NCBI GenBank assembly: GCA_039105265.1
Contig: JAPFFF010000056.1
Location: 248,001 to 312,000 of the forward strand
Reading direction: 5' to 3'
Source of the DNA: Tritrichomonas musculus
Taxonomy: Eukaryota; Parabasalia; Tritrichomonadida; Tritrichomonadidae
DNA: 64,000 nt
Below are positions 37,153 through 45,377 of the stretch, piece by piece; the stretch's first letter is position 1, and each line of letters opens with the position of its first letter. The position numbers and the translations under genes are program-made. The notes under the pieces were generated by a model that saw nothing but the letters and a program-made list of their open reading frames with translations, did not search any database and had not been told where the DNA came from.

Positions 37153-37611
37153 ATGGCTTGCAATAGCAAATCACTTAGAGTTTTCGAATATATCAACAAT
37201 CTTATCTCACTATTGGAAAACCCTGATGATTTCAATAAATGTGATTTCACACTGCTTTGCGAAAAATATCCTATTATCAACAAATCGAGTTTTATTGCGA
37301 AAGTGTTATACATTTCACTACAAACACCGGATAAAACAATTAGATTCTACCCAGATAAAATCAAAGAAATGGGGTTTGAGCACGTCGTTTTAACATCAAA
37401 TACAAGGAGAAGAATTAACTGTAATTCATTAGAGTTCTTTGTTAACGGTAATACAGAAAAGCAAGTATATAAAGAACATGAATATTATAACTATTCTATT
37501 GAACGAATCAACAAAACAAACCACGATATGTTATTAAAGCTAAGAGAGAAATATGATATACCAGAACCAACAATATTTAAGGGTACTCATCAAAATATTG
37601 TATTAGACTAA
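37153..37611 (+). CDS. Conserved Maverick protein, 152 aa (E5 copy)
   Basis: Family member with FEYINNLIS, C-D-F-T-L-L-C-E, KVLYISLQT, NTRRRI and YYNYSIE blocks. First gene of E5 and convergent with the ATPase gene, as in E1 and E3; here 28 bp separate the stops instead of a 12-bp overlap. Confidence 0.8.
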   Translation: MACNSKSLRVFEYINNLISLLENPDDFNKCDFTLLCEKYPIINKSSFIAKVLYISLQTPDKTIRFYPDKIKEMGFEHVVLTSNTRRRINCNSLEFFVNGNTEKQVYKEHEYYNYSIERINKTNHDMLLKLREKYDIPEPTIFKGTHQNIVLD

Positions 37612-37639
37612 AAAAATATACTTTGAACACAATATTTTT

Positions 37640-38518
37640 TTACACACAACTAATAAACTCTATACTACCTTCTCGTGTGTTCACCAAGATGAAATCATGA
37701 TTTTTCATACAACAATATCTCCTCCACAAATCTTCGAATTCAATTGGCATAACAACTTGTTGGTATATATAACCCATTTTCTGTCGTGAGAATCCATTAA
37801 ATATGAAGAAAGATGTACAATTATTCTTGAATTCCGTCGGTATTGCTTTAAAGAATTGAACATTAACATAGACAATAGAATGTTTGTGCCGTAATTGAGT
37901 GATATAATTGGTAAAATAAGCTGATTTTAATAGCTTTGATTTAATGAAATCCTCACATAAAATGATGGTATTTAGAGGACTTTTTGAGGAGTTCAACTGT
38001 GAAATACATAAAAAGGAGAGCATCTTATTTATCTTCTCTTCATCTAATCGAGCATTATTATTAACGTATTTATCATACAATTCTTTCCATAAATCAAGTT
38101 CTTTTAAGTAATTCTCAGCATTTGAATCAGATATGACTTTCACAGGAAGTTTAATCAATTCTCGCTGTGCTTCAAATGTTGAATCATTTATAACTCCATT
38201 CTTACTAATATAAACAATTAAATGAGCAGCACCAGGGATTCTTGATATTTGAATAATATCACGCAATACAATATGAGATTTACCCTTTCCTTGAGCTCCA
38301 ACAATGATGTTTAATGAATTATAATTTGCGTAGATACCATTAGCAATTGGTCTAATAGATTCACTCAATATCTTGGATTCATTTTTTTTATACGCTTTAC
38401 TCATCTCAATGTCGATGTTAAAAAAGGGTTTTACCTGAGGTTCAGCAAATAGCTCTTCTGAATCACTAGAATCTGAAAAAAACACTGTCGAATAATCAAA
38501 CTTTGTAGGTTTAAGCAT
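37640..38518 (-). CDS. A32/FtsK-HerA-type packaging ATPase, 292 aa
   Basis: P-loop GAQGKGKSHI (~73) and Walker B-like TIILCED (~185), with SYxTNYITQLRHKHSIVYVNVQFFKA-type strands downstream. Diverged from E1/E3 (the N-terminal acidic DSSDSEE stretch is shared in character). A 4-residue C-terminal extension (ISCV). It stands 3 bp from the 43-aa membrane gene on the same strand, so the two are probably co-expressed. Confidence 0.87.
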   Translation of the reverse strand: MLKPTKFDYSTVFFSDSSDSEELFAEPQVKPFFNIDIEMSKAYKKNESKILSESIRPIANGIYANYNSLNIIVGAQGKGKSHIVLRDIIQISRIPGAAHLIVYISKNGVINDSTFEAQRELIKLPVKVISDSNAENYLKELDLWKELYDKYVNNNARLDEEKINKMLSFLCISQLNSSKSPLNTIILCEDFIKSKLLKSAYFTNYITQLRHKHSIVYVNVQFFKAIPTEFKNNCTSFFIFNGFSRQKMGYIYQQVVMPIEFEDLWRRYCCMKNHDFILVNTREGSIEFISCV

Positions 38519-38521
38519 TTC

Positions 38522-38653
38522 TTAGCAATAAAGTTTCTGTCGCATCTCTTCACTTAATTCAGGTGGTTCATCAGGTTTCAATGCTGATATTATCACAAAT
38601 AACTCCATAACATTAACAGCTAGAATCATACATAAAAGTATCTCACAAAACAT
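38522..38653 (-). CDS. 43-aa single-pass membrane microprotein (E5 copy)
   Basis: MFCEILL start, hydrophobic residues 5-28, then KPDEPPELSEEMRQKLYC. Same length and gene order as in E1 and E3, with only the tail and the E-I-L start kept. A longer frame from 38764 exists but overlaps the end of the 192-aa gene and has no counterpart. The conserved short start is preferred. Confidence 0.75.
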   Translation of the reverse strand: MFCEILLCMILAVNVMELFVIISALKPDEPPELSEEMRQKLYC

Positions 38654-38711
38654 TTTTCCTTCGAAAAAAAGCCTTACTAAAAGTAAGTCATTTCTTATTA
38701 AGAAAAAGTAA

Positions 38712-39290
38712 TTAGCAACAATATTTGAGTGATATTGCGTATTTGACAAACTCTGTATAGACATGATTGTAGCAGTATTTTAGTTCTTCGGATTTACCAT
38801 CTTTAGTGATTAATATCTTATCAATCTTTATCAGTTTTGCAACACTAGCAACACAACAACCAGGTTCTTCATCTTCAATAACCAAATCAACTTTATCACA
38901 ATCTGTCAACAGCTTTATCATATCCATTAATAAGGTTGATTTACATACTACATAAGAGTTTACCTTTAATGGGTTATTCTCATACATCCCAACAAGCAAC
39001 TCCAAAAATTTGTTTTTCTTTTCAAGTGTATCCAACTCATTTCCTAAATCTGGAATTCCTCGGTCTTGGGTAAGATTGTTGGTTGGAGGTATGTATTGAG
39101 AAGCAAACCCCTCCTGTGGGGTCTGTGGTATAGTAAAATTTACATTTTGTGGTTGCGGTATTTGTGGATATGCTACTGCACTTCCTCTTTGAGGAGCTAA
39201 TTTGATTTCTATATTTGTTTCTTGACTCTGTTTTACACTTGCATCGTTTTCTGAAGATAATATACGTGCTTTATTCATAATACTTGACAT
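38712..39290 (-). CDS. Conserved Maverick protein (KARILSSE family), 192 aa
   Basis: N-terminal NKARILSSENDASVK, Pro/Gln-rich zone, core MIKLLTDCDKVDLVIEDEEPG with a CC pair in place of the CxxC cluster, and the end (V)KYAISLKYCC. Two further start Met choices lie within five residues. Upstream of the 43-aa membrane gene as in E1 and E3. Confidence 0.8.
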   Translation of the reverse strand: MSSIMNKARILSSENDASVKQSQETNIEIKLAPQRGSAVAYPQIPQPQNVNFTIPQTPQEGFASQYIPPTNNLTQDRGIPDLGNELDTLEKKNKFLELLVGMYENNPLKVNSYVVCKSTLLMDMIKLLTDCDKVDLVIEDEEPGCCVASVAKLIKIDKILITKDGKSEELKYCYNHVYTEFVKYAISLKYCC

Positions 39291-39317
39291 TTCAGTGCAA
39301 AAAAATCTCTATACATC

Positions 39318-39548
39318 TTACTCTTTATTCGTTAATCTATCAAATTCTTTTTCGAGTTTGTGAACTTTCTCTTTTAAAGATTCAATATCTTCAATTAACG
39401 ATTCTCTTACTGCTAATCCATTTGAGCCAAGCATACCTGATTTTACGTTATTGAGATGCTGTTTATAGTCGTAGCATTTCTCTTTTAGCGCTCGTTTGAT
39501 TCTTTTAAGTTCAGGAATTTCCCTCTTATAATCACTTAATTCAGTCAT
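39318..39548 (-). CDS. Coiled-coil protein, 76 aa
   Basis: Matches the 75-aa gene at 59640 with M(T/S)EL, YK(R/K)EIPELKRIKR, KEKCYDYKQ, SGMLGSxGLAVRESLIEDI and a final coiled coil. Strongly conserved between E5 and E7, and a fragment lies in E3. It diverges from the 77-aa gene with 16 bp between ATGs, again an extremely short shared promoter region. Function unknown; probably a small virion protein. Confidence 0.75.
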   Translation of the reverse strand: MTELSDYKREIPELKRIKRALKEKCYDYKQHLNNVKSGMLGSNGLAVRESLIEDIESLKEKVHKLEKEFDRLTNKE

Positions 39549-39564
39549 TTATTTCAATACAAAA

Positions 39565-39798
39565 ATGTCTTTTCAACAGAGACGCACGATAAGAGATGAT
39601 AAAAGAATGAATTTCTACGACAGACTTCAATTGGAAATGCAAAAAGAGCGTACCAGAATCAATTCTGCACCTATAATCAAGAAGAGAGATTTGAAGGGAA
39701 CTATAAACCATGAAAAACCTCCAATAACTACAAAAAAACTCAACTATCATACATATTCTTTAAACCATTCAGTGGTCCCAATTAATAGTAAGATTTAA
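39565..39798 (+). CDS. Small basic conserved protein, 77 aa
   Basis: Homologous to 59882-60115: (R)DDKxxNxxDRLQLxMQKxRTxINSAP, then a Pro-rich patch (EKPPITTK) and SLNHSVV near the end. The stop lies next to the convergent 148-aa gene. Basic, with no predicted fold recognised. Confidence 0.75.
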   Translation: MSFQQRRTIRDDKRMNFYDRLQLEMQKERTRINSAPIIKKRDLKGTINHEKPPITTKKLNYHTYSLNHSVVPINSKI

Positions 39799-39799
39799 G

Positions 39800-40246
39800 C
39801 TACATATTATTCATAGTATTAATATATTTAGCTATCTGATTCACAGTTGATGTTAGTTCTATTATTTTTTTCTCTGATTGCTCAATGCGATTCACTAGAA
39901 GCTCATTCGCATGAATGCGCGATATCATCTGCTTAATCTCATCCTTCACACTTTCAATATCAGCTCTGATAACATCTTGTTCTAACTCTTTTAGGTCTTC
40001 CTTTTTAAACACTTTTTTTAGAAATATATCACCCCCAACTCTCTTATTTCCTTCTTTCGAACAATTCTTTTTTGTTATTCTATATTCAACACCATCGGGG
40101 GTAATAATCTTATATACTTTATTGAGGTACTGTGTGGTGCGTCCATTCATCTCGTCCTTGTGCTTCTGGTAGAACAAATTAAATTCTTCGATGGATTTGA
40201 AGTTTTTTGTTTCTTCAGTTATTTCGTTAATTACTTCCAATTCCAT
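39800..40246 (-). CDS. Conserved Maverick protein with C-terminal coiled coil, 148 aa
   Basis: Homologue of 60074-60550. N-terminal ~85 residues: FKSIEEFNLFYQK, (T)TxYLNK(V/I)YKIIT-x-DG-x-EY-(R/K)-ITKxNC, K-x-GGDI(F/Y)LKK. This looks like a small beta-rich domain with one conserved Cys. The rest is a long heptad coiled coil. May be a fibre-base or scaffolding factor; not assigned. Confidence 0.75.
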   Translation of the reverse strand: MELEVINEITEETKNFKSIEEFNLFYQKHKDEMNGRTTQYLNKVYKIITPDGVEYRITKKNCSKEGNKRVGGDIFLKKVFKKEDLKELEQDVIRADIESVKDEIKQMISRIHANELLVNRIEQSEKKIIELTSTVNQIAKYINTMNNM

Positions 40247-40272
40247 TTATTTTCAAAAAAATTTTTTTGTTT

Positions 40273-40527
40273 TTATTCTACTTCATTTATCAAGCTCTTA
40301 CCAATTCTCATTCCTCTATCGACAACATTCAACCCTGTGTCAATTGCTCTTATAGTGTCTCCAATAAGAGGTATATCACCTAAAACAGGCTTTACCGCAC
40401 TGGTAACTCTTTTACCAATTTCAACAACTTTAGGAAGCGCTTTACCGACTTTAGTTGCAACATTCTTAATTGTATTGCCAACTGATTTAAAAGCATTTTT
40501 CATTTTCTTGAAGATTCCGATACCCAT
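40273..40527 (-). CDS. 84-aa amphipathic peptide, possible membrane-lytic virion protein
   Basis: Starts MGIGIFKKMKNAFKSVG, a strongly amphipathic basic helix, followed by more amphipathic helix (VATKVGKALPKVV), a Gly/Pro turn (GDIPLIGDTI) and a second helix (IDTGLNVVDRGM). The E7 copy (60587) keeps this plan. N-terminal amphipathic helices of this kind are known from adenovirus protein VI and from other non-enveloped virus lytic peptides. The functional parallel is inference from pattern. It is divergent from the capsid gene with 51 bp between starts. Confidence 0.7.
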   Translation of the reverse strand: MGIGIFKKMKNAFKSVGNTIKNVATKVGKALPKVVEIGKRVTSAVKPVLGDIPLIGDTIRAIDTGLNVVDRGMRIGKSLINEVE

Positions 40528-40578
40528 TGTTTTTATAATGAAAAAAGTCCTGTAATAAGTACTTTTTTTGTATCATAA

Positions 40579-42615
40579 ATGTTGTATCGCAACGAAAGAG
40601 CACATAATTACAAAATCGAAGCTGGGAATGTACTTGACACTTTTAATAAGATGCGTGAAATGATTAATACTAATGATGGTACACGCTCATTTTCATTCAG
40701 AACAGTTGATTGTCATGACCAACCCGCACCATTTCATCAAGGACAGTATTCCCAAATCAGTTTAACACATCCTGACCACTTCATTTCTGATGTTGATAAA
40801 GGATTCCTCACCTTTCACATCAAACTAGATTTACAACTCAATACTGATTTAGCAAAATTACAACAAATTGATGACCCAAATAACTTCTACAAATTATTTG
40901 TCGGGCTCAAATCTTCCAATCAATTGTTTGACCGTTTGGAGATTCTCCATAATAATGTAAACGTTGGATATCAGCAAAATGAATGTATTCGTGAAGGGTT
41001 TTTGTATTCCACTGTTAAACCAGAGACTGAGAAGAAACGTAGGCGTTTTGTACATTCACTTTGGGAAAACGTTTCAAATTATTCACAGACTGTTGCTGGT
41101 GCTTATGTTAACCTCAATTCATTCAAATCTAATGGTAAATCCCAAGTTGAATTTGATTTAAACGTACCATTTGATGATTTACTTGCATTACAAGCATTCG
41201 ATTTATTCCCTAATGGTATCATAGGTGATTTATCAATTCGTTTCCAAGTATCACCCGCAGGATTAGTTTGGGCCGCTATAGACCCTTATACTGTTGCTGA
41301 AACAAAAGCTTATCTAGAAGATAATGATAGTATCTCATCTGCAGAATTAGAAAGATTGAAAGAAATAAAGGCCCGCGGTCACTTGAAACATCAATTTACA
41401 CAAATTGGTAATGAAGCTATAATTCCAGGTCCTGGTGCTCCATCTCCAGACCCATCTCCAGACCCATCACCATCTCCAACACCTGACCCATCACCGTCTC
41501 CATCTCCTGAACCAACCCCAACACCTATCAAGTATAAGATTCAATATCGAATTGGTGAACAATGGGATAATGATGATGGAAGTACTGGTTACACTGATAT
41601 TCTTACAGATTTGGAATTCAATTTCAGTTACACAAAGGAAGAATTTGAAGAATTTGGATTACAACCAGGTGCAACTGATGAAGAAATTTGTGTTCATAAT
41701 CCTGCTGTAACATTACCACCATTAAATCATGCTGACAAAAATGGAAGATATTATGCTTGGCAAATTGTTAAAACACCAATTGTTTCTGCTAAACAGACTC
41801 TTCAAGCAATTCATGATGCTAAATCACAACTTCACAACGAAACATATTCATCACAGAAAGCTACATTAACTGTAAACAGAATGACAATCACATTATGTAA
41901 ATCAAATATGCAAGGATATGGTGTCTGTGAATCTACTCGCAGAGGTATTGAAAATATTCTTCGTGAAGGAATTATAATCCCATCCCAAAAAGTTGATTAC
42001 CATTCATTCCCAATTGCTCCTGCAGCAAATGGTATCAAATCTACTTTGAATATCCCATTAATTAATGTTACTACAATGTCAATTATGTTTCCAAAGCATC
42101 ATAATGACCTCACTGTTTTCGAAAATCCAGTATATCAAAATTGTTATCTCAATATTGGAGGTAAGAACTTCCCAGATGAAAATGTTAGCACAATTGGTGC
42201 AAGATTCTTTGAAAATCAATTAACTGCTGGAGACCTTGATGGAATCACATTACAATGCACAAAAGAATTTGAAGATAGTATGACAATGCCAAAGAATGAT
42301 GCAAATGGAGTTCGTTATAGAAATACTTTAAGTGATGCTTCTAGCTTTGTTTTCAATATTCAAACAGAACGTGCTTCAGCAGGATATTGCTATGATGGTT
42401 TGGATGGTGGATTTGGAAATATTCAAGTTCAAGTAAATGGTCAACCAATATATACAGGTCCAAATGATACTTACTATAATGTTAACGAAGAAGGTACAGT
42501 ACATCCACCCCCAACTCAATTATGGCTCACAAGAGATACATACTTTAAACTTAGTTTGAATGGATTGGAATATGTTGATGATGAAACGCCAGCTGGCAGT
42601 CAAGTTAATGAGTAA
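40579..42615 (+). CDS. MCP: Major capsid protein (double jelly-roll), 678 aa
   Basis: Starts MLYRNERAHN. N-terminal jelly-roll (to ~residue 270) includes SFRTVDCHDQPAPFHQGQYS and FDLFPNGIIGDLSIRFQ. A Pro/Ser/Asp linker (PSPDPSPDPSPSPTPDPSP, ~285-318) follows. The second part has IPSQKVDYHSFPIAPAANG and a C-terminal strand region with YCYDGLDGGFGN. The length and the twofold beta arrangement fit capsid proteins of Polintons. The E7 copy is close in the folded parts, with a linker of different length. Assignment rests on family resemblance, position and length. Confidence 0.82.
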   Translation: MLYRNERAHNYKIEAGNVLDTFNKMREMINTNDGTRSFSFRTVDCHDQPAPFHQGQYSQISLTHPDHFISDVDKGFLTFHIKLDLQLNTDLAKLQQIDDPNNFYKLFVGLKSSNQLFDRLEILHNNVNVGYQQNECIREGFLYSTVKPETEKKRRRFVHSLWENVSNYSQTVAGAYVNLNSFKSNGKSQVEFDLNVPFDDLLALQAFDLFPNGIIGDLSIRFQVSPAGLVWAAIDPYTVAETKAYLEDNDSISSAELERLKEIKARGHLKHQFTQIGNEAIIPGPGAPSPDPSPDPSPSPTPDPSPSPSPEPTPTPIKYKIQYRIGEQWDNDDGSTGYTDILTDLEFNFSYTKEEFEEFGLQPGATDEEICVHNPAVTLPPLNHADKNGRYYAWQIVKTPIVSAKQTLQAIHDAKSQLHNETYSSQKATLTVNRMTITLCKSNMQGYGVCESTRRGIENILREGIIIPSQKVDYHSFPIAPAANGIKSTLNIPLINVTTMSIMFPKHHNDLTVFENPVYQNCYLNIGGKNFPDENVSTIGARFFENQLTAGDLDGITLQCTKEFEDSMTMPKNDANGVRYRNTLSDASSFVFNIQTERASAGYCYDGLDGGFGNIQVQVNGQPIYTGPNDTYYNVNEEGTVHPPPTQLWLTRDTYFKLSLNGLEYVDDETPAGSQVNE

Positions 42616-42706
42616 ATTGATTTGAGAAAACCGGTAGCAGCAAAATTGCTGTCCCCACATTTTTTTGCAAATCTATTTTTAAAATAATTTTTTATCTCCA
42701 GAACAA

Positions 42707-43465
42707 ATGGCTTCAATAAACGTAGAACGAATTAATGATGACTACGAATTTATTCAATATAATACACATTTACGCATCATACATTCAATCAAAGATGATA
42801 TGTACCAAGCTCAAAGCATAATAACTGCATGCCAATCAAATAAACTTGCAAAGCACTGGTTTGAAAATCAGACAACAAAAGAGTTATTACAAGAATTTGA
42901 GTCTCAAAAATCAACCCTCGGAATTCCGGCCCTCGCCAAATCTTATGAAAAACGTGATGATTTACCTAACGGATTAAGAGGTTATTATATTCACAAGCTT
43001 CTAGTCAATCACATCGCAATGTGGGCATCACCAACATACGCAATCTATATCGCCAAACTTTTAGACTCCCAATTTGAACGTGAACGCAAACAACATCAGC
43101 AACAAATTGATGAACTCAAACCACGTGCAGTTCCAGAAAATCACAAGAATGATTACCGTTATTTGATTTACAAAGAGGATATTAATAAAGAAGGTTTCAT
43201 TAGGCTTCATTTGTGTCGTCGTCATAAGAGTACTTGGAGAAAAGTTGTTAACCATTATAATAATGAAAACGAAAGATTTTACTTCAAAGATGACCTTCCT
43301 ATTAGTATGACACCAAATTTAAACATCAAGAACATTATAAAAGCATCATTTGGAACAGATGATTATAAGGTTTCCAATAGTGGTAACTGTGTTGATATCA
43401 AAATAGAACATCTCAATAAGCTCCATACATTAATTGAAGAATACTTTAATAGTATGAGCCAATAA
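42707..43465 (+). CDS. KilA-N domain protein, 252 aa
   Basis: Residues ~5-125 form a KilA-N domain: a WFENQTTKELLQEFE helix, then GLRGYYIHKLLVNHIAMWASPTYAIYIAKLL, the diagnostic GxxxHxxLxxxIAxWxSPxxAxxV segment. A helix (QFERERKQHQQQ) links to a C-terminal domain (YRYLIYKEDINKEGFIRLHLCRR), as often found with KilA-N in large DNA viruses and phages. It probably binds DNA. It lies between capsid and integrase; E7 lacks it at this place. A 49-bp stretch of the gene is duplicated after the stop. Confidence 0.85.
   Translation: MASINVERINDDYEFIQYNTHLRIIHSIKDDMYQAQSIITACQSNKLAKHWFENQTTKELLQEFESQKSTLGIPALAKSYEKRDDLPNGLRGYYIHKLLVNHIAMWASPTYAIYIAKLLDSQFERERKQHQQQIDELKPRAVPENHKNDYRYLIYKEDINKEGFIRLHLCRRHKSTWRKVVNHYNNENERFYFKDDLPISMTPNLNIKNIIKASFGTDDYKVSNSGNCVDIKIEHLNKLHTLIEEYFNSMSQ
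42919..42967 (+). repeat. 49-bp direct repeat, copy inside KilA-N gene
   Basis: Matches 43476-43524 with one mismatch. Starts with CGGAATTCCG and ends ATGATTTACCT. Confidence 0.9.
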
Positions 43466-43475
43466 AATCGACGGT

Positions 43476-43524
43476 CGGAATTCCGACCCTCGCCAAATCT
43501 TATGAAAAACGTGATGATTTACCT
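43476..43524 (+). repeat. 49-bp direct repeat, copy after KilA-N stop
   Basis: Second copy, 48 of 49 bases the same. Here the start lies in a perfect 16-bp palindrome GGTCGGAATTCCGACC (43473-43488), which the gene copy has only in part. Confidence 0.9.
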
Positions 43525-43568
43525 GTAATTGATATTTTTTTGTATATCAATACTTTTTTTGGAAAAAA

Positions 43569-44816
43569 ATGACTAAATCAGTAAGAATCTACGATAAAGA
43601 ATACAACTCCTTACTCAATTATCCTTTCAAATCCAAGTATAAATACATTGATAATTACATACAACCTTTCTTTAAAAGTAATATCAAAACAGAACCATTT
43701 ATTCCTGACTTCAAGTTGAAATCATGCAAAGAATTATCAAAACCAAATTTCTCTAATGAACCAGGTTGTTGGGAAGTAGATTTGATGTTTAGCAAATACT
43801 ATACTAGAGATTTGACAAAAGAAAATAAAATATATTTGGTTCTCATCAATACAAATACAAGATACCTAATCGTTGAACCTGTAAAGGATAAAGGAAATAT
43901 ATGGTTTTCCCTTGAACGAATTATAATAAGATATCCGCAATTTCTATTCAAAACTATCAAATGTGATGGAGAACCTGGATTAAAAGAGATGAAAGATAAT
44001 AGTGTTGTCATTTGGTTTTCAACCGGAGAAACTACTTTGATATTTGACTTGAAAGCTGTAATTAAAGAAGCAAGGATAAAAGAGTTTGATAAAATATTAA
44101 GGAAAATCCTCGTGAACCACAAACTGGAAACTCTTAAAAAACTGCTTAAAAAAAGCGACTATTATAAACCTCGTTTCCAAAGGCTACTCAATTTACAATT
44201 TGAAGACATACAGTTTTGGGAAGCCACAATAGATTCAATCACTGATTTCTATCCTATAAGATTCATTATTAATGATTCTCCATATGCGTTAGCTCACAAA
44301 AATGTTGATTCTGTTATAAGAACTCTGAGAAATGCTTTTGGGTTAGATGAGCGAAGATTAAGTGATTATAATTTGATGAGACAAATGGTTGATTACTATA
44401 ATAATACCCCACATAGTTCTCTTCGATTTAAGAATTTTGATTATGACCCATCAGATTTTTATGACAAGAATCTTGTAAAACCAACGAAGTACATATATTA
44501 TACCCCAGCTCAAATGCAAAACAATGTTGATTTGGAGTGGAGATATATCAGGAAAATGCAAATGAAATTGCGGGAAATCAATGATAAACAACGTTTTAAG
44601 GGGTTGTTATCTTATAATAGAGGTAATATTATATTAGTTCATCTCGATAAAAGCAAAACGCAAAAAAAGCATGAGAAGCGTAGAAGAGTATTTAATGAAA
44701 TTGCTGAGTTTCTAGAGTATCGTAATGGAAATGTAATCTGCAAGTTATTAAAACCATATCAGACTGTTAAAAAAGATGATTCACAAGAAAAGCACATAAA
44801 GGTAGGAAACGTATGA
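43569..44816 (+). CDS. int: Retroviral-type integrase (Maverick c-integrase), 415 aa
   Basis: The central rve core has the first Asp in CWEVDLMF (~60), the second in IKCDGEPG (~135) and a third acidic position in KNVDSVIRTLRNAFG (~240), where Asp stands in place of the usual Glu. Then (Q)MVDYYNNTPHSSLRF, typical of this family. C-terminal region HEKRRRVFNEIAEFLEYRNGNVICKLLKP is a chromodomain- or SH3-like beta segment. The E7 copy has the same residues. An extra ~50-residue stretch lies between the second and third acidic residues compared with E7. It would integrate the element. The stop overlaps the next small ATG (ATGA). Confidence 0.88.
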   Translation: MTKSVRIYDKEYNSLLNYPFKSKYKYIDNYIQPFFKSNIKTEPFIPDFKLKSCKELSKPNFSNEPGCWEVDLMFSKYYTRDLTKENKIYLVLINTNTRYLIVEPVKDKGNIWFSLERIIIRYPQFLFKTIKCDGEPGLKEMKDNSVVIWFSTGETTLIFDLKAVIKEARIKEFDKILRKILVNHKLETLKKLLKKSDYYKPRFQRLLNLQFEDIQFWEATIDSITDFYPIRFIINDSPYALAHKNVDSVIRTLRNAFGLDERRLSDYNLMRQMVDYYNNTPHSSLRFKNFDYDPSDFYDKNLVKPTKYIYYTPAQMQNNVDLEWRYIRKMQMKLREINDKQRFKGLLSYNRGNIILVHLDKSKTQKKHEKRRRVFNEIAEFLEYRNGNVICKLLKPYQTVKKDDSQEKHIKVGNV

Positions 44817-44923
44817 CTGATGCTGAAAAAGCTATTATTGAAGTACCTATTATATATACGAAATTCATATGTAATTCATTTGGAGACTTAAATGAAGATT
44901 ACATTAAGTATTTTAACATTTAG
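44813..44923 (+). CDS. Possible 36-aa ORF overlapping the integrase stop
   Basis: ATG in ATGA overlap with the integrase stop, ending before the 44937 ATG. No homologue is seen; the overlap arrangement is suggestive only. It may be the leftover N-terminus of a longer gene. Confidence 0.25.
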   Translation: MTDAEKAIIEVPIIYTKFICNSFGDLNEDYIKYFNI

Positions 44924-44936
44924 TTTCTATGAAAAA

Positions 44937-45320
44937 ATGCTTATGAATAATATCAAGAATGTTGCAACAAACAATGTAAAACAGCCCATAACAAAACGTT
45001 ATTTCCACACTCAATCAACAGAATTTACGTTGCCACTTGAATTTGTATCAAGCAGAAACAAGAAATATATTGTAATTCAATATGTTGGAGCAATTGTAAA
45101 AGACTTTTTAGTTGGTGATTTAATGGTGCATTCAGATATAGTTCAATTAGATGCATATTGTGATTCATTCATTATGTTAGCTAATAAGCGTCAAACCAAA
45201 TATCGAAAATACGAATTCTTCAGTAGCAATAAGAGAGATTACAAGATATGGTTTACCGATTTGTATGGCAATTCAATCATACCATCAGCATTTATCATGA
45301 GCTGCCTTCTTATTTATTAA
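44937..45320 (+). CDS. Penton-like single jelly-roll protein, 127 aa
   Basis: ATG 44937 (MLMNNIKN) is preferred to one 45 bp upstream. Beta-rich: STEFTLPLEFVSS, KYIVIQYVGAIVKD, YCDSFIMLAN, then YKIWFTDLYGNSIIPSAFIMSCLLIY. The last block has the D-x-x-G-N-x-I/V pattern followed by the closing strand, typical of penton proteins in Polintons. I infer it is the E5 vertex protein, a shorter version of the E2/E4 proteins. Confidence 0.6.
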   Translation: MLMNNIKNVATNNVKQPITKRYFHTQSTEFTLPLEFVSSRNKKYIVIQYVGAIVKDFLVGDLMVHSDIVQLDAYCDSFIMLANKRQTKYRKYEFFSSNKRDYKIWFTDLYGNSIIPSAFIMSCLLIY

Positions 45321-45334
45321 GCCACAACTTTTCG

Positions 45335-45363
45335 AGAACAGAGTTCTTGTTAAGCTATAGCTT
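45335..45363 (+). repeat. Double-hairpin unit between the penton-like and 331-aa genes
   Basis: AGAAC-AGA-GTTCT and AAGCTATAGCTT in tandem, filling most of the 57-bp intergenic spacer. Confidence 0.7.
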
Positions 45364-45377
45364 TTTTTGAATAAAAA

